Of a stretch of DNA of 64,000 nt, positions 1 through 8,347 are shown one piece after another. Under the pieces are notes generated by a model, which saw only the letters and a program-made list of their open reading frames with translations, searched no databases and had not been told where the DNA came from. Made by a program: the position numbers and the translations under genes. The stretch covers positions 372,001-436,000 of the forward strand of contig NZ_LIVZ01000007.1 of NCBI RefSeq assembly GCF_001905845.1. Reading direction: 5' to 3'. Within the stretch, counting starts at the first letter, position 1; each line of letters begins with the position of its first letter. This DNA comes from Streptomyces sp. TSRI0107 (lineage in GTDB: Bacteria > Actinomycetota > Actinomycetes > Streptomycetales > Streptomycetaceae).

Positions 1-339
1 GCCGATGCCGCCCAGCGCGTTGGCGCACAGCCACACCTCGCCGAGCGCGCAGGCCGGGCAGCTCCCGCAGGAGGGCGCCCAGTTGAGGACGACGCCGTCG
101 CCGGGGGCGACATGGGTGACGCCCTCGCCGACGGCGAGGACGGTGCCCGCACCCTCGTGGCCGAGGACGGCCGGGAGCGGCACCTTCATGGTGCCGCTGG
201 ACAGGGACAGGTCGGAGTGGCAGACACCGGCGGCGGCGAGCCGGACCCGGACCTGCCCGGGTCCGGGGTCGGGCAGCTCGATGCCGGTGATCTCCAGCGG
301 GGCGCCGATGGCGGGCACGACGGCGGCACGGACGGCCAT
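1..339 (-). CDS. Zinc-dependent alcohol dehydrogenase, N-terminal part (cut by window edge)
   Basis: The N-terminal 113 residues of a medium-chain, zinc-binding alcohol dehydrogenase; the C-terminal part lies beyond base 1. GVCHSDLSL carries the first catalytic-zinc cysteine, GHEGAG is the signature that follows it, and CGSCPAC begins the structural-zinc cluster. The family oxidises primary or aromatic alcohols to aldehydes with NAD+. The ATG (complement of 337-339) has GGGAG about ten bases upstream. It starts 14 bases after the aldehyde dehydrogenase stop on the same strand, so the two are almost certainly one operon that takes an alcohol through an aldehyde to an acid. The substrate cannot be told from this fragment. 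Confidence 0.85.
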   Translation of the reverse strand, partial: MAVRAAVVPAIGAPLEITGIELPDPGPGQVRVRLAAAGVCHSDLSLSSGTMKVPLPAVLGHEGAGTVLAVGEGVTHVAPGDGVVLNWAPSCGSCPACALGEVWLCANALGGIG

Positions 340-353
340 GTGAGGGAACTCCC

Positions 354-1742
354 TTAGAACTGGAGGGACTTGGTCTGGAGGTACTCGGCCAGGCCGTGGC
401 TGCCGAGCTCGCGGCCCACGCCCGACTGCTTGTAACCGCCGAACGGGGCCAGCGGGTTGAAGCGGCCGCCGTTGATGTCGACCTGCCCGGTCTCCATCCG
501 GCGCGCGAAGGCCACCGCCTCCGCCTCGTCGCCCGCCCAGACCGCGCCGGCGAGCCCGTAGACGGTGCCGTTGGCGATGCGCAGGGCGTCGTCCTCGTCC
601 TCGTAGGGCAGGATCGCCAGGACCGGGCCGAAGATCTCCTCCTGCGCGATGGTCATCTCGGGGGTGACGTCCGCGAAGACGGTCGGACTGACGAAGTAAC
701 CCCGCTCGCGGGGCGCTTCGGGGCCGCCGGCGACCAGCCGGGCGCCCTCGGCGACGCCCTTCTCGATGTATCCGCGCACCCGCGCCTGCTGCTGGGCGTT
801 GACCACCGGGCCGATGCGCTCGCCGTACTTGGCGGCGGCGGTCCGGGCGAGTTCGACCGCCTCCTCGTACCGCTCGCGGTGGACCAGCATCCGGGTCCAG
901 GCGCTGCACGTCTGCCCGGAGTTGGACATCACGTTGGCGACGCCCACGTTGACCGCCTTGGCCAGGTCGGCGCTGGGCAGGATGACGTTGGCGGACTTGC
1001 CGCCGAGTTCCAGGGCGACCTTCTTGACGGCGGCCCCGGCGAGCGCGCCGATCCGGCGGCCGACGGCGGTGGAGCCGGTGAAGGAGACCAGGTCGACGTC
1101 CGGGTGCTCGGCGAGCGCCTGGCCGGCGACCGGGCCGAGCCCGGTGACCAGGTTGAAGACGCCCGCCGGGAGCCCGGCCTCGTCGACCACCTCGGCGAAG
1201 AGCTGGGCGGTGAGCGGGGTGTCCTCGGCGGGCTTCAGCACGACCGTGCAGCCCGCGGCGAGGGCCGGGGCGACCTTGGCGACGATCTGGTGCAGCGGGT
1301 AGTTCCAGGGTGTGATCGCCGCGACCACGCCGATCGGCTCCTGGTAGACCACGGAGTTGCCGACCTTCTCCTCGAAGGCGAACCGGGCCGCGAGCTCGGC
1401 GTAGGAGCCCGCGACCGCGATCGGCGCGCCGACGTGGACGGTCTGGGAGAACTTCAGCGGTGAGCCGAGTTCGGCGGTGACCGTCTCGGCGATCTCCCCG
1501 GCCCGGGCCACCAGTCCGTCCCGCAGGGCGGTCAGGCGCGCGGCCCGCTCGGCGGGCGGGGTGGCGGCCCAGCCCGGAAGGGCGGCGCGGGCGGCCCGTA
1601 CGGCGTTGTCGACGTCCAGGGCGGTGCCGGCGGGCACCTGGCCGACGACCTGCTCGTCGACCGGGTTCACGACGTCGATGACGTCCCCTCCGGCGGCCGG
1701 GCGCCAGGCGCCGTCGATGTACATGCCGTCATGTGCCTTCAT
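354..1742 (-). CDS. NAD(P)+-dependent aldehyde dehydrogenase
   Basis: A 462-residue aldehyde dehydrogenase of normal family length. The glutamate motif VALELGGKSANVIL and the nucleophilic cysteine in SNSGQTCSAWTRM are both present, as are the coenzyme-fold motif PWNYP and the C-terminal FGGYKQSGVGRE. An ATG at 1742 is chosen because GGAAGG sits just upstream and because a longer reading to 1832 would run through an operator-like palindrome at 1779-1795. The alcohol dehydrogenase gene follows 14 bases downstream. Together they probably oxidise an alcohol or fatty aldehyde to the acid. The sequence does not reveal the natural substrate. Confidence 0.9.
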   Translation of the reverse strand: MKAHDGMYIDGAWRPAAGGDVIDVVNPVDEQVVGQVPAGTALDVDNAVRAARAALPGWAATPPAERAARLTALRDGLVARAGEIAETVTAELGSPLKFSQTVHVGAPIAVAGSYAELAARFAFEEKVGNSVVYQEPIGVVAAITPWNYPLHQIVAKVAPALAAGCTVVLKPAEDTPLTAQLFAEVVDEAGLPAGVFNLVTGLGPVAGQALAEHPDVDLVSFTGSTAVGRRIGALAGAAVKKVALELGGKSANVILPSADLAKAVNVGVANVMSNSGQTCSAWTRMLVHRERYEEAVELARTAAAKYGERIGPVVNAQQQARVRGYIEKGVAEGARLVAGGPEAPRERGYFVSPTVFADVTPEMTIAQEEIFGPVLAILPYEDEDDALRIANGTVYGLAGAVWAGDEAEAVAFARRMETGQVDINGGRFNPLAPFGGYKQSGVGRELGSHGLAEYLQTKSLQF

Positions 1743-1778
1743 CGCGTTCCTTCCGGCGAGCCTCGTCGTCGAGCCCCA

Positions 1779-1795
1779 AACTAGCGCCGTTAGTT
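1779..1795. promoter_or_regulatory. Candidate TetR-type operator upstream of the aldehyde dehydrogenase
   Basis: AACTAGC-GCC-GTTAGTT is an imperfect 7-bp inverted repeat with a 3-bp spacer, centred about 45 bases before the dehydrogenase ATG. A near copy (14 of 17 bases) lies 44-60 bases before the acyl-CoA dehydrogenase start near 59.4 kb. Size, symmetry and position fit a TetR-family operator. The binding protein is not identified. Confidence 0.6.
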
Positions 1796-1848
1796 TTACG
1801 GCACCAGGGGACTCCCGCATGGCACGGCTCACCCTGCCCGCAGGCCGC

Positions 1849-2448
1849 TCAGAAGTCGACCCGCGTCCGGCTGTCGACCCGCGCGACCGCCTCCTGCGCG
1901 AACCGCTCCTCGTAGTCCCGGCGGATCTCCTCGATCCTCCGGTCGCCGACCGCCGCCTCGGCCACCGGGTACAGCAGGATCAGCTCGTACGACCGCTCCT
2001 TCTCGATGACGCCGCGCCCGTCCCGCCACTGCCCGCGCCCCTCCTGCACGGTGAGCCCGCCGGGGAAGTCCGGGGTCACCTCCCGGTCGACGAACTCGGC
2101 GAACTGCCGCCCGGTGACGGCCGGTCCGCCGTCGGGCCGCTCGGTGCCGAAGAACAACCGGGTTTCCATGTAGGGCGCGCCGCGCGGCGGTACGGCCGCC
2201 GGGGTGGCCGGGGCGTCGTCGAGGGTGGCGTAGGCGGTGGGGGCGGCGACGGCGAGCAGCAGGCCCGCCGCCACGAGGGCGGTCCGGGTGCGGATGGCGC
2301 GGACGGTGAAGCGCGTGTGGTTGTCCCTACGCCTTCCCCTACGGGATACGCGCGTCCGGATCGGGCAGCCGCGCGGGGGTGCCCGGATGCCCGCTCCGGC
2401 GCGCACGCCGGTGACGCGCGCCGGACACGGCGGGCGAGCCGCCCGCAA
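1849..2448 (-). CDS. DUF3574 secreted or membrane-anchored protein
   Basis: About 200 residues. A hydrophobic segment (TALVAAGLLLAVAAPTAYA) looks like a signal peptide, followed by a DUF3574 domain recognisable from YMETRLFFGTERPDGG and the long conserved strand region up to YELILLYPV. No function is established for this family. The start is doubtful: the longest reading begins at a TTG (2448), a GTG at 2406 is possible, and no ATG, GTG or TTG lies directly before the signal peptide, so the N-terminal extension of 40-50 Arg-rich residues is unusual. It lies 10 bases after the MFS gene and is probably co-transcribed with it. Confidence 0.65.
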   Translation of the reverse strand: MRAARPPCPARVTGVRAGAGIRAPPRGCPIRTRVSRRGRRRDNHTRFTVRAIRTRTALVAAGLLLAVAAPTAYATLDDAPATPAAVPPRGAPYMETRLFFGTERPDGGPAVTGRQFAEFVDREVTPDFPGGLTVQEGRGQWRDGRGVIEKERSYELILLYPVAEAAVGDRRIEEIRRDYEERFAQEAVARVDSRTRVDF

Positions 2449-2457
2449 CGATCGGGC

Positions 2458-3684
2458 TCAGGCGTCGCTTCGGCGGCGGGGGCGGGCAGCGCGGGCCCGC
2501 TGCCGCTCGGGGGCCGGCTTCGCCGGGGACCGCAGGGCCACGCCCGAGGACAGCAGGAGCAGCACCCCGAGCATCACGAACGGCGCGGCCACGCCCGCCA
2601 CTCCGGCGACCAGGCCCGCCGTGGCGGGCGCGGCGACCTGGCCGAGGCGATTGCCGGTCAGCCGCAGGGCGAGGGCGGTCGAACGGGCGCCCTCCGGCGC
2701 GGCCTGCACGACCGTCGTCATGGACAGCGGCTGCCCGACACCGAGGCAGAAGCCGAGCGCGGCCAGCATCACGGCCAGCGCCCACACCGGCACCGGCAGC
2801 GCGACACCCGCGCAGAGCACGGCGGCCAGCAGACAGGTCACGGTGAGCAGCGCGGTGCGGCCGAGCAGCCGCAGCAGCGGGGTGAGCACCAGACGGCAGG
2901 CGATGGTGGCCGCCGCCCGCAGGCTGAGCAGCAGCCCGATCACCGACGGGGCGATGCCCCGGTGTTCGCCGACCACCGGCAGGTAGGCGGTGAGGATGTC
3001 GGTAGCGGACAGCACGGACAGGCTGATCAGGATGCCCGCGGGCACGCCCCGGGCGCGCAGGATGCCCCGCACGGGCACCCGGTCGCCCGCCGCCTCACCC
3101 GGGCCGGACGCCGTACGGCGGTGCTCTATGCGCCACAGCGAGCTGACCGCGACCGCGGCGCCCGCGCCCGCGACCAGCAGGGCGAGCGCGCTGGTGCCCG
3201 CCATGTCGGGGCCGCCGATCAGCGCGCCGGCCGCGATCGGGCCGACCAGCTGGCCGAGGGAGGCGCCGATGGTGAAGTGGCCGAAGTTGCGGTCCTGTTC
3301 GTGCGGGGCGGACTGGCGGGCCACCAGGGACTGGGCGCCGATCACGAAGGCGAGGTGGCCGAGGCCCATCACCCCGCTCCAGACCGCCATGGCCCACAGC
3401 GAGCCGGCCAGGCCGCTGAGCACACAGCCGCCGGATATCAGCACCACGCCGATCGGCAGCAGCGGCGCGCAGCGGCCGTGGTCGGTGCGGCGGCCCAGCG
3501 GGACGGCCGCGAACAGCGGAAGCAGCGCGTACACACCGGCGATCACACCGACCGCCCGCTCGTCCGCGCCCAGCGCGAGGGCCCGGTAGGAGACGGCGGG
3601 CCGGGCCATCGACACCGCCCCCTGCGCGAAGCTGAAGGCGATGACCAGGCGGAGCAGCCAGCCGCGGTTCCCACCGGGCCCCAT
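2458..3684 (-). CDS. MFS transporter
   Basis: A 408-residue major facilitator protein with about 12 predicted membrane segments. The loop PLGRRTDHGRCAPLL after segment 2 is the family's G-x-x-x-D-R-x-G-R-R type motif A in modified form, and a related motif occurs at the start of the second half. MFS proteins of this size move small molecules across the cytoplasmic membrane using the proton gradient. An ATG at 3684 follows a purine-rich stretch (GGAGGTGGAAAACC). The DUF3574 gene follows directly. The substrate is unknown; a drug or metabolite exporter is the likeliest role. Confidence 0.8.
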   Translation of the reverse strand: MGPGGNRGWLLRLVIAFSFAQGAVSMARPAVSYRALALGADERAVGVIAGVYALLPLFAAVPLGRRTDHGRCAPLLPIGVVLISGGCVLSGLAGSLWAMAVWSGVMGLGHLAFVIGAQSLVARQSAPHEQDRNFGHFTIGASLGQLVGPIAAGALIGGPDMAGTSALALLVAGAGAAVAVSSLWRIEHRRTASGPGEAAGDRVPVRGILRARGVPAGILISLSVLSATDILTAYLPVVGEHRGIAPSVIGLLLSLRAAATIACRLVLTPLLRLLGRTALLTVTCLLAAVLCAGVALPVPVWALAVMLAALGFCLGVGQPLSMTTVVQAAPEGARSTALALRLTGNRLGQVAAPATAGLVAGVAGVAAPFVMLGVLLLLSSGVALRSPAKPAPERQRARAARPRRRSDA

Positions 3685-3742
3685 GGTTTTCCACCTCCGT
3701 GTGGAGTCGAGGACGTACGAGGACGAGGATGCCGTGCGGGCG

Positions 3743-5176
3743 TCAGATGATGCCGAACAGGATGCCCGCTCCGAGGATGACCAGGCAGGTGAGCGCGGCC
3801 CACTTGACCACGAACCGGGTGTGGTCGCCGAACTCGACCTTGGCCATGCCGACCAGCACGTACACGGCCGGGACCAGCGGGCTGGACATGTGCAGCGGCT
3901 GGCCGACGAGCGAGGCGCGGGCCATCTCCAGCGGCGAGACGCCGTGCGCGGCGCCGGCCTCGGCGAGGACCGGCAGGACGCCGAAGTAGAAGCCGTCGTT
4001 CGACATGAAGTAGGTGAGCGGCAGGCTCAGGACGCCGGTGACCAGCGCCATGTGGGGGCCCATGCCCTCGGGGATGACGTCCACCATCCACTCGGCCATG
4101 TGGTCGACCATGCCGGTGCCCTGGAGGACGCCGGTGAAGACGGCGGCGGCGAAGACCATGCCGGAGACGTTGAGGACGTTGTCGGCGTGGGCGGCGAGGC
4201 GGGCCTTCTGGTCCGGGATGCGCGGGAAGTTCACGGAGAGCGCGAGCGCGGCACCGAGCAGGAACAGCACCGGGATCGGCAGCCACTCCATGATCATGGC
4301 GGTGAGCAGGGCGACCGTGAGCAGCGCGTTGAACCAGTACAGCTTGGGGCGCAGGGTGTCGCGGTTCGGGTCGAGGCCCTGGAAGTCGTCGGCCTCGTCG
4401 GAGGCGGAGCCGCCGGTGGCGGGCCCCTCGGAGACGTCCGCGTCGGTGCCGGAACCGCAGCCGCCCGTGACGGTCTTGGCCGTGCCGGAGCCGCCGGTGC
4501 CGACCAGCACCGTCTCCGTCTCCGTCTCCTTCTCCTCCTCCAGCACCTCGTCCAGCGTGAGCACGCCGAGCCGCTTGCGCTCACGCAGGCCGAGGACGTA
4601 GGAGAGGCCGATCACGAAGAGCAGGCCGACGGCGAGGGCCGGGATCATCGGGACGAAGATGTCGCTGGCGTCCAGCTTCAGCGCGGTGGCCGCGCGGGCG
4701 GTGGGGCCGCCCCAGGGCAGCGTGTTCATCACGCCGTTGGCCATGGCCGCGACACCGGTCATGACGACGAGGCTCATCTTCAGGCGCTTGTAGAGCGGAT
4801 ACAGCGCGGAGACCGTGATCATGAAGGTGGTCGAGCCGTCGCCGTCCAGCGACACGATCGCGGCGAGCAGGGCCGTCCCGACGACGATCCGCATCGGGTC
4901 GGCCTTGCAGAACTTGAGGATGCCTCTGACGATCGGGTCGAAGAGACCGACGTCGATCATCACACCGAAGTAGACGATCGCGAACATCAGCATCGCCGCG
5001 GTGGGGGCGAGGCTGGTGACGCCGTCGATGACGTAGTCGCCCAGGTGGGCGCCCTTGCCGACGAAGACGCAGAACAGTGCGGGGATCAGCACCAGCGCCG
5101 CGATCGGCGACATCTTCTTCATCATGATCAGGACCAGGAAGGTCGCGATCATGGCGAAGCCGAGGATGGTCAGCAT
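3743..5176 (-). CDS. CitMHS-family metal-citrate transporter
   Basis: A 477-residue polytopic protein beginning MLTILGFAMIATFLVLIMMKK, with the conserved CitMHS stretches SLDGDGSTTFMIT and NTLPWGGPTARA. The family imports citrate complexed with a divalent or ferric ion. As I recall, the S. coelicolor member from this same region (CitSc) takes up ferric- and calcium-citrate. The ATG at 5176 is chosen because it starts the first membrane segment; an upstream start at 5248 would add 24 unrelated residues. A cytoplasmic loop of about 75 residues in mid-protein is acidic and Gly/Thr rich (EEEKETETETV, then GTGGSGTAKT), which is an unusual low-complexity insert. A 9-bp inverted repeat lies in the promoter region. 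Confidence 0.88.
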   Translation of the reverse strand: MLTILGFAMIATFLVLIMMKKMSPIAALVLIPALFCVFVGKGAHLGDYVIDGVTSLAPTAAMLMFAIVYFGVMIDVGLFDPIVRGILKFCKADPMRIVVGTALLAAIVSLDGDGSTTFMITVSALYPLYKRLKMSLVVMTGVAAMANGVMNTLPWGGPTARAATALKLDASDIFVPMIPALAVGLLFVIGLSYVLGLRERKRLGVLTLDEVLEEEKETETETVLVGTGGSGTAKTVTGGCGSGTDADVSEGPATGGSASDEADDFQGLDPNRDTLRPKLYWFNALLTVALLTAMIMEWLPIPVLFLLGAALALSVNFPRIPDQKARLAAHADNVLNVSGMVFAAAVFTGVLQGTGMVDHMAEWMVDVIPEGMGPHMALVTGVLSLPLTYFMSNDGFYFGVLPVLAEAGAAHGVSPLEMARASLVGQPLHMSSPLVPAVYVLVGMAKVEFGDHTRFVVKWAALTCLVILGAGILFGII

Positions 5177-5184
5177 GAGTGGAT

Positions 5185-5240
5185 ACCTAACGTTCGCCCT
5201 TGAACTCCCACCTGAGCCGGCGGTGCGATGGACGTTAGGT
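5185..5240. promoter_or_regulatory. Widely spaced inverted repeat upstream of the citrate transporter
   Basis: ACCTAACGT at 5185-5193 and its exact reverse complement ACGTTAGGT at 5232-5240 are separated by 38 bases. The inner copy is 9 bases from the start codon. The arms contain the TTAGG/CCTAA half-sites of actinobacterial iron boxes but not their 19-bp compact layout. Two bound dimers or a loop-forming regulator are possible. Confidence 0.45.
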
Positions 5241-5308
5241 CCCGTCAAGCAGCGTTAACAAGACGTTGACATGCGAGCAATAAGCGCAAAACTGCTGGTC
5301 ACAGCTTT

Positions 5309-5329
5309 GCTCAGGTCAGCGTCCTGAGC
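5309..5329 (-). terminator. Hairpin after the molybdopterin oxidoreductase gene
   Basis: GCTCAGG and CCTGAGC form a 7-bp stem around a 7-base loop, 4 bases past the stop codon at 5333. No T-run follows, which is usual for Streptomyces terminators. Confidence 0.5.
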
Positions 5330-5332
5330 ATT

Positions 5333-7564
5333 TCAGGCCATCGGGGCGAGTTCGACCGGCACGCCGTTGAGGACCGCGTTGCCCGACAGCGGGTCGAGCA
5401 GGCTGCCGTCGAGGAGCTGGTTGACGTTGACTCCGGGCTCGGCGGAGGCGTGGCGCAGCCGGGTGCCGGGACGGTCGTGGCCCCAGCCGTGCGGCAGGCT
5501 CACCACGCCCCGGCGCACCCCGTCGGTGACCTCCGCGGGGGCGGTGACCGCTCCCCCGGCGCCCTTGACCCGCACCGGCGCCCCGTCGCGCACGCCGAGG
5601 CGTTCGGCGTCCTCGGGGTGGATGTGCAGGGTGCAGCGGTTGGTGCCGCCGGTGAGGGCCGGGATGTTGTGCATCCAGCTGTTGTTGGAGCGCAGATGGC
5701 GGCGGCCGACCAGGAGCAGCCCGGCGGGCAGCTCGGCCATCGCCCGCCTCAGCCGGGGCAGGTCGGCGGCGATGGGGGCGGGCAGCAGCTCCACCTTGCC
5801 GCTGCGGGTCCGCAGCGGCTGCGGCAGGCGGGGGCGCAGCGGGCCGAGGTCGATGCCGTGCGGGCGCTCCAGCAGCCTGTCGAGCGTCAGTCCGTCCTCG
5901 CGTGCGCCGAAGCCGTCGCCGTAGGGGCCGAGGCGCAGCATCAGGTCGAGCCGCCGCTCGGGGCCGGTGTCGCCGGTGAGCAGTCCGGCGAGTTCGCGCG
6001 GGTCGCGGCCGTGCACCGGGGAGTGCGGGTCCTTCACCGCCTTGCCGAGGGTCTGGTCGATCACCAGGGCGTCCACGGCGGAGGGGTCGGCCCCGTACAT
6101 GCCGCTCACCGCCAGGGTCAGCCGCGCCAGGATCTCCGTCTCGGCCATCCGGCCCGGCTCCAGCGGGATCGCGGGGCGGGTGTAGCGGACCTGGTTGCGT
6201 ACGGCGAGGGTGTTGAAGGCGAAGTCGTGGTGCGGGCTCTGCGCGGGCGGCGGCGGGGGCAGCACCACGTCGGCGTGCCGGGAGGTCTCGTTGAGGTAGG
6301 GGTCGACGCTGACCATGAAGTCGAGCGAGCCGAGGGCTTTGTCGAGGCGGTCGCCGTCGGGTGTGGAGAGCACCGGGTTGGCGGCGACGGCGATGACCGC
6401 GCGGATCGGCTCGCCCTCGTCCGTGACGGTGTCGATCTCCTCGGCGAGCGCGGAGATCGGCAGCTCGCCCTTCGCCTCGGGGTGTCCGCTCACCCGGGAG
6501 TGCCAGCGGCCGAGCGCGAAGCCCTTGCCGGGGCCGGCGGGCCGGGGGGTCTTGTCGGTGGCGGCCTGCGGGAAGAGGGAGCCGCCGGGGCGGTCCAGGT
6601 TGCCGGTGAGGACGGCGAGGACGTCGACGAGCCAGCTGGCGAGCGTGCCGTGCGGGACGGTGCAGCTGCCGATGCGGCCGTAGACGGCGGCGGTGGGGGC
6701 GGCGGCCAGTTCGCGGGCGAGGACGCGCGGCACGTCGGCGTCGACGTCGCAGGCGGGGGCGACGGCCTCCGGGGTGAAGTCGCGTATCGCCTCGCGGAGT
6801 TCGTCGAGGCCTTCCAGGTGCGGGGCGAGGCCGCCGACGTCGACGAGGTCCTCCTCGAACAGCACGTGCGCCGTCGCCGCGAGGAGCAGCGCGTCCGTGC
6901 CGGGGCGGATGGCGATGTGCCGGTCGGCGAGCCGGGCGGTGCGGGTGCGGCGCGGGTCGATGACGGTGAGGGTGCCGCCGCGGGCCTTGAGCGCCTTGAT
7001 GCGGCCCGGGAAGTCGGGGGCGGTGCACAGGCTGCCGTTGGACTCCAGCGGGTTGGCACCGATCAGCAGCAGGTGGTCGGTGTGGTCGAGGTCGGGCACC
7101 GGGATGGCGTTGGCGTCGCCGTAGAGCAGGCCGCTGGAGACGTGCTTGGGCATCTGGTCGACGGTGGAGGCGGTGAACAGGCTGCGCGTGCCGAGCGCGC
7201 CGATCAGGACCGGCGGGTAGAGGGCGCCGGCCATGGTGTGCACGTTGGGGTTGCCGAGGACGACGCCCACGGCGTTCGGTCCGTACCGTTCGACGACCGG
7301 CCGGACGCCGGCGGCCACCGCGTCGAAGGCCTCCTCCCAGGTGGCCTCGCGCAGCTCGCCGTCCCGGCGCACCAGAGGCGTGCGCAGCCGGTCGGGGTCG
7401 CCGTCGACGGCGCCGAAGGAGGCGCCCTTCGGGCAGATGAAGCCCTGGCTGAACACGTCGTCGCGGTCGCCGCGCGCGCCGGTGACGGTGGTGCCCTCGA
7501 TGGTGAGGGTCAGCCCGCAGGTGGCCTCGCACAGCGGGCAGATACGCAGAGCGGTGCGGGACAT
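5333..7564 (-). CDS. Molybdopterin-dependent oxidoreductase (nitrate reductase/formate dehydrogenase superfamily)
   Basis: A 743-residue protein. The N-terminus has a 4Fe-4S site, CPLCEATCG followed by FICPKG (C-x2-C-x3-C-x~27-C). The middle carries the bis-MGD cofactor domain, with ANPLESNGS and the segment DQMPKHVSSGLLYGDANAIPVPD. The C-terminal molydopterin-dinucleotide binding barrel includes RHLRSNNSWMHN and LPHGWGH. These are features of the DMSO-reductase superfamily. No selenocysteine or clear active-site cysteine of formate dehydrogenases is visible in the usual place, so the substrate is open. There is no membrane anchor, electron-transfer subunit or twin-arginine signal, which suggests a soluble cytoplasmic enzyme. 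The ATG at 7564 is clear. Confidence 0.85.
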   Translation of the reverse strand: MSRTALRICPLCEATCGLTLTIEGTTVTGARGDRDDVFSQGFICPKGASFGAVDGDPDRLRTPLVRRDGELREATWEEAFDAVAAGVRPVVERYGPNAVGVVLGNPNVHTMAGALYPPVLIGALGTRSLFTASTVDQMPKHVSSGLLYGDANAIPVPDLDHTDHLLLIGANPLESNGSLCTAPDFPGRIKALKARGGTLTVIDPRRTRTARLADRHIAIRPGTDALLLAATAHVLFEEDLVDVGGLAPHLEGLDELREAIRDFTPEAVAPACDVDADVPRVLARELAAAPTAAVYGRIGSCTVPHGTLASWLVDVLAVLTGNLDRPGGSLFPQAATDKTPRPAGPGKGFALGRWHSRVSGHPEAKGELPISALAEEIDTVTDEGEPIRAVIAVAANPVLSTPDGDRLDKALGSLDFMVSVDPYLNETSRHADVVLPPPPPAQSPHHDFAFNTLAVRNQVRYTRPAIPLEPGRMAETEILARLTLAVSGMYGADPSAVDALVIDQTLGKAVKDPHSPVHGRDPRELAGLLTGDTGPERRLDLMLRLGPYGDGFGAREDGLTLDRLLERPHGIDLGPLRPRLPQPLRTRSGKVELLPAPIAADLPRLRRAMAELPAGLLLVGRRHLRSNNSWMHNIPALTGGTNRCTLHIHPEDAERLGVRDGAPVRVKGAGGAVTAPAEVTDGVRRGVVSLPHGWGHDRPGTRLRHASAEPGVNVNQLLDGSLLDPLSGNAVLNGVPVELAPMA

Positions 7565-7665
7565 GGGTCCTCCCGGGGGTCTGGCGGCAGCGGCGGCTCA
7601 CACGAACCGAGCCGAGCATACCGACCGGTAGGCATGTAGGGGAGGGGTCTGCGCGGGACCGTCCG

Positions 7666-8283
7666 TCAGTCCAGCACCCGCGCCAGATAGGACCGCAGCA
7701 TCTCGCGCATCTCGCCGATGATCCCCTCGTCGCCCTGCGGGTCCACCCGGAAGGCCAGCTGGACGAGGGCGTCGGAGGTCTCCACGGCGATCAGGAAGGT
7801 GCGGCGCAGGTCGTCGTCGACGGGGCGGCCGAGATAGCCGGAGAGCAGTGCGGTCAGCCGGTCGGCGACCCGGTGGTTGGGCTCCGACTGGCGGGCCCCG
7901 ACGGGGATCTGGTTGCCGAAGTCGACCAGGGAGAAGCCGGGCGCGGTGCGCTTCATGGCCAGGTACTCGTCGATCACCGCGTCCATGGCGGCCCGCCAGT
8001 CGCCGGCCCGGGCCTGCTTCAGCCGTTCGGTGACGCGCTCGGCGTACCGCTCCAGGTTGCGCTGGGCGAGGGCGTCCGCCATCTGCCGTTTGTTGCCGAA
8101 GAAGCGGTAGACGGAGCCGATGGGGACGCCGGCGCGCTCGGCGACGGCGCGGGTGCTGAGCGCGTCGTAGCCGACCTCGTCGAGGAGGTCGGCACAGGCG
8201 TCGAGGATCCTGGTCAGGCGTTCGGCGCTACGGCGCTGGACGGGGGCGCGGCGGAGCGTGGTCGCATGGGGCACGGGCTTCAT
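7666..8283 (-). CDS. TetR-family transcriptional regulator
   Basis: 205 residues beginning MKPVPHATTLRRAPVQRR. The N-terminal DNA-binding domain is typical: ILDACADLLDEVGYDALSTRAVAERAGVP followed by the recognition helix GSVYRFFGNKRQM. The remaining 140 residues form the helical ligand-binding part, with no recognisable specificity. The ATG at 8283 is chosen because the reading frame continues upstream through unrelated sequence. It lies 64 bases downstream of the lipoprotein gene on the same strand. It is one of two TetR regulators in the window and therefore a candidate, unproven, for the palindrome at 1779 and 59404. Confidence 0.85.
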   Translation of the reverse strand: MKPVPHATTLRRAPVQRRSAERLTRILDACADLLDEVGYDALSTRAVAERAGVPIGSVYRFFGNKRQMADALAQRNLERYAERVTERLKQARAGDWRAAMDAVIDEYLAMKRTAPGFSLVDFGNQIPVGARQSEPNHRVADRLTALLSGYLGRPVDDDLRRTFLIAVETSDALVQLAFRVDPQGDEGIIGEMREMLRSYLARVLD

Positions 8284-8347
8284 GATGCCTTTCCGGAGCG
8301 GTCCGGTGAACCTCACCCCCCAGTACGGGTACCGGTGGCCCTGACAC

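Noticed and set aside
1477..3750. 757-codon plus-strand open frame over the aldehyde dehydrogenase, DUF3574 and MFS genes
   Set aside because: An antisense shadow of three real minus-strand genes with low-complexity Arg/Gly composition.
5185..5240. Canonical DmdR/IdeR iron box at the citrate transporter
   Set aside because: The half-sites are 38 bases apart instead of forming one 19-bp palindrome; kept only as an unexplained inverted repeat.
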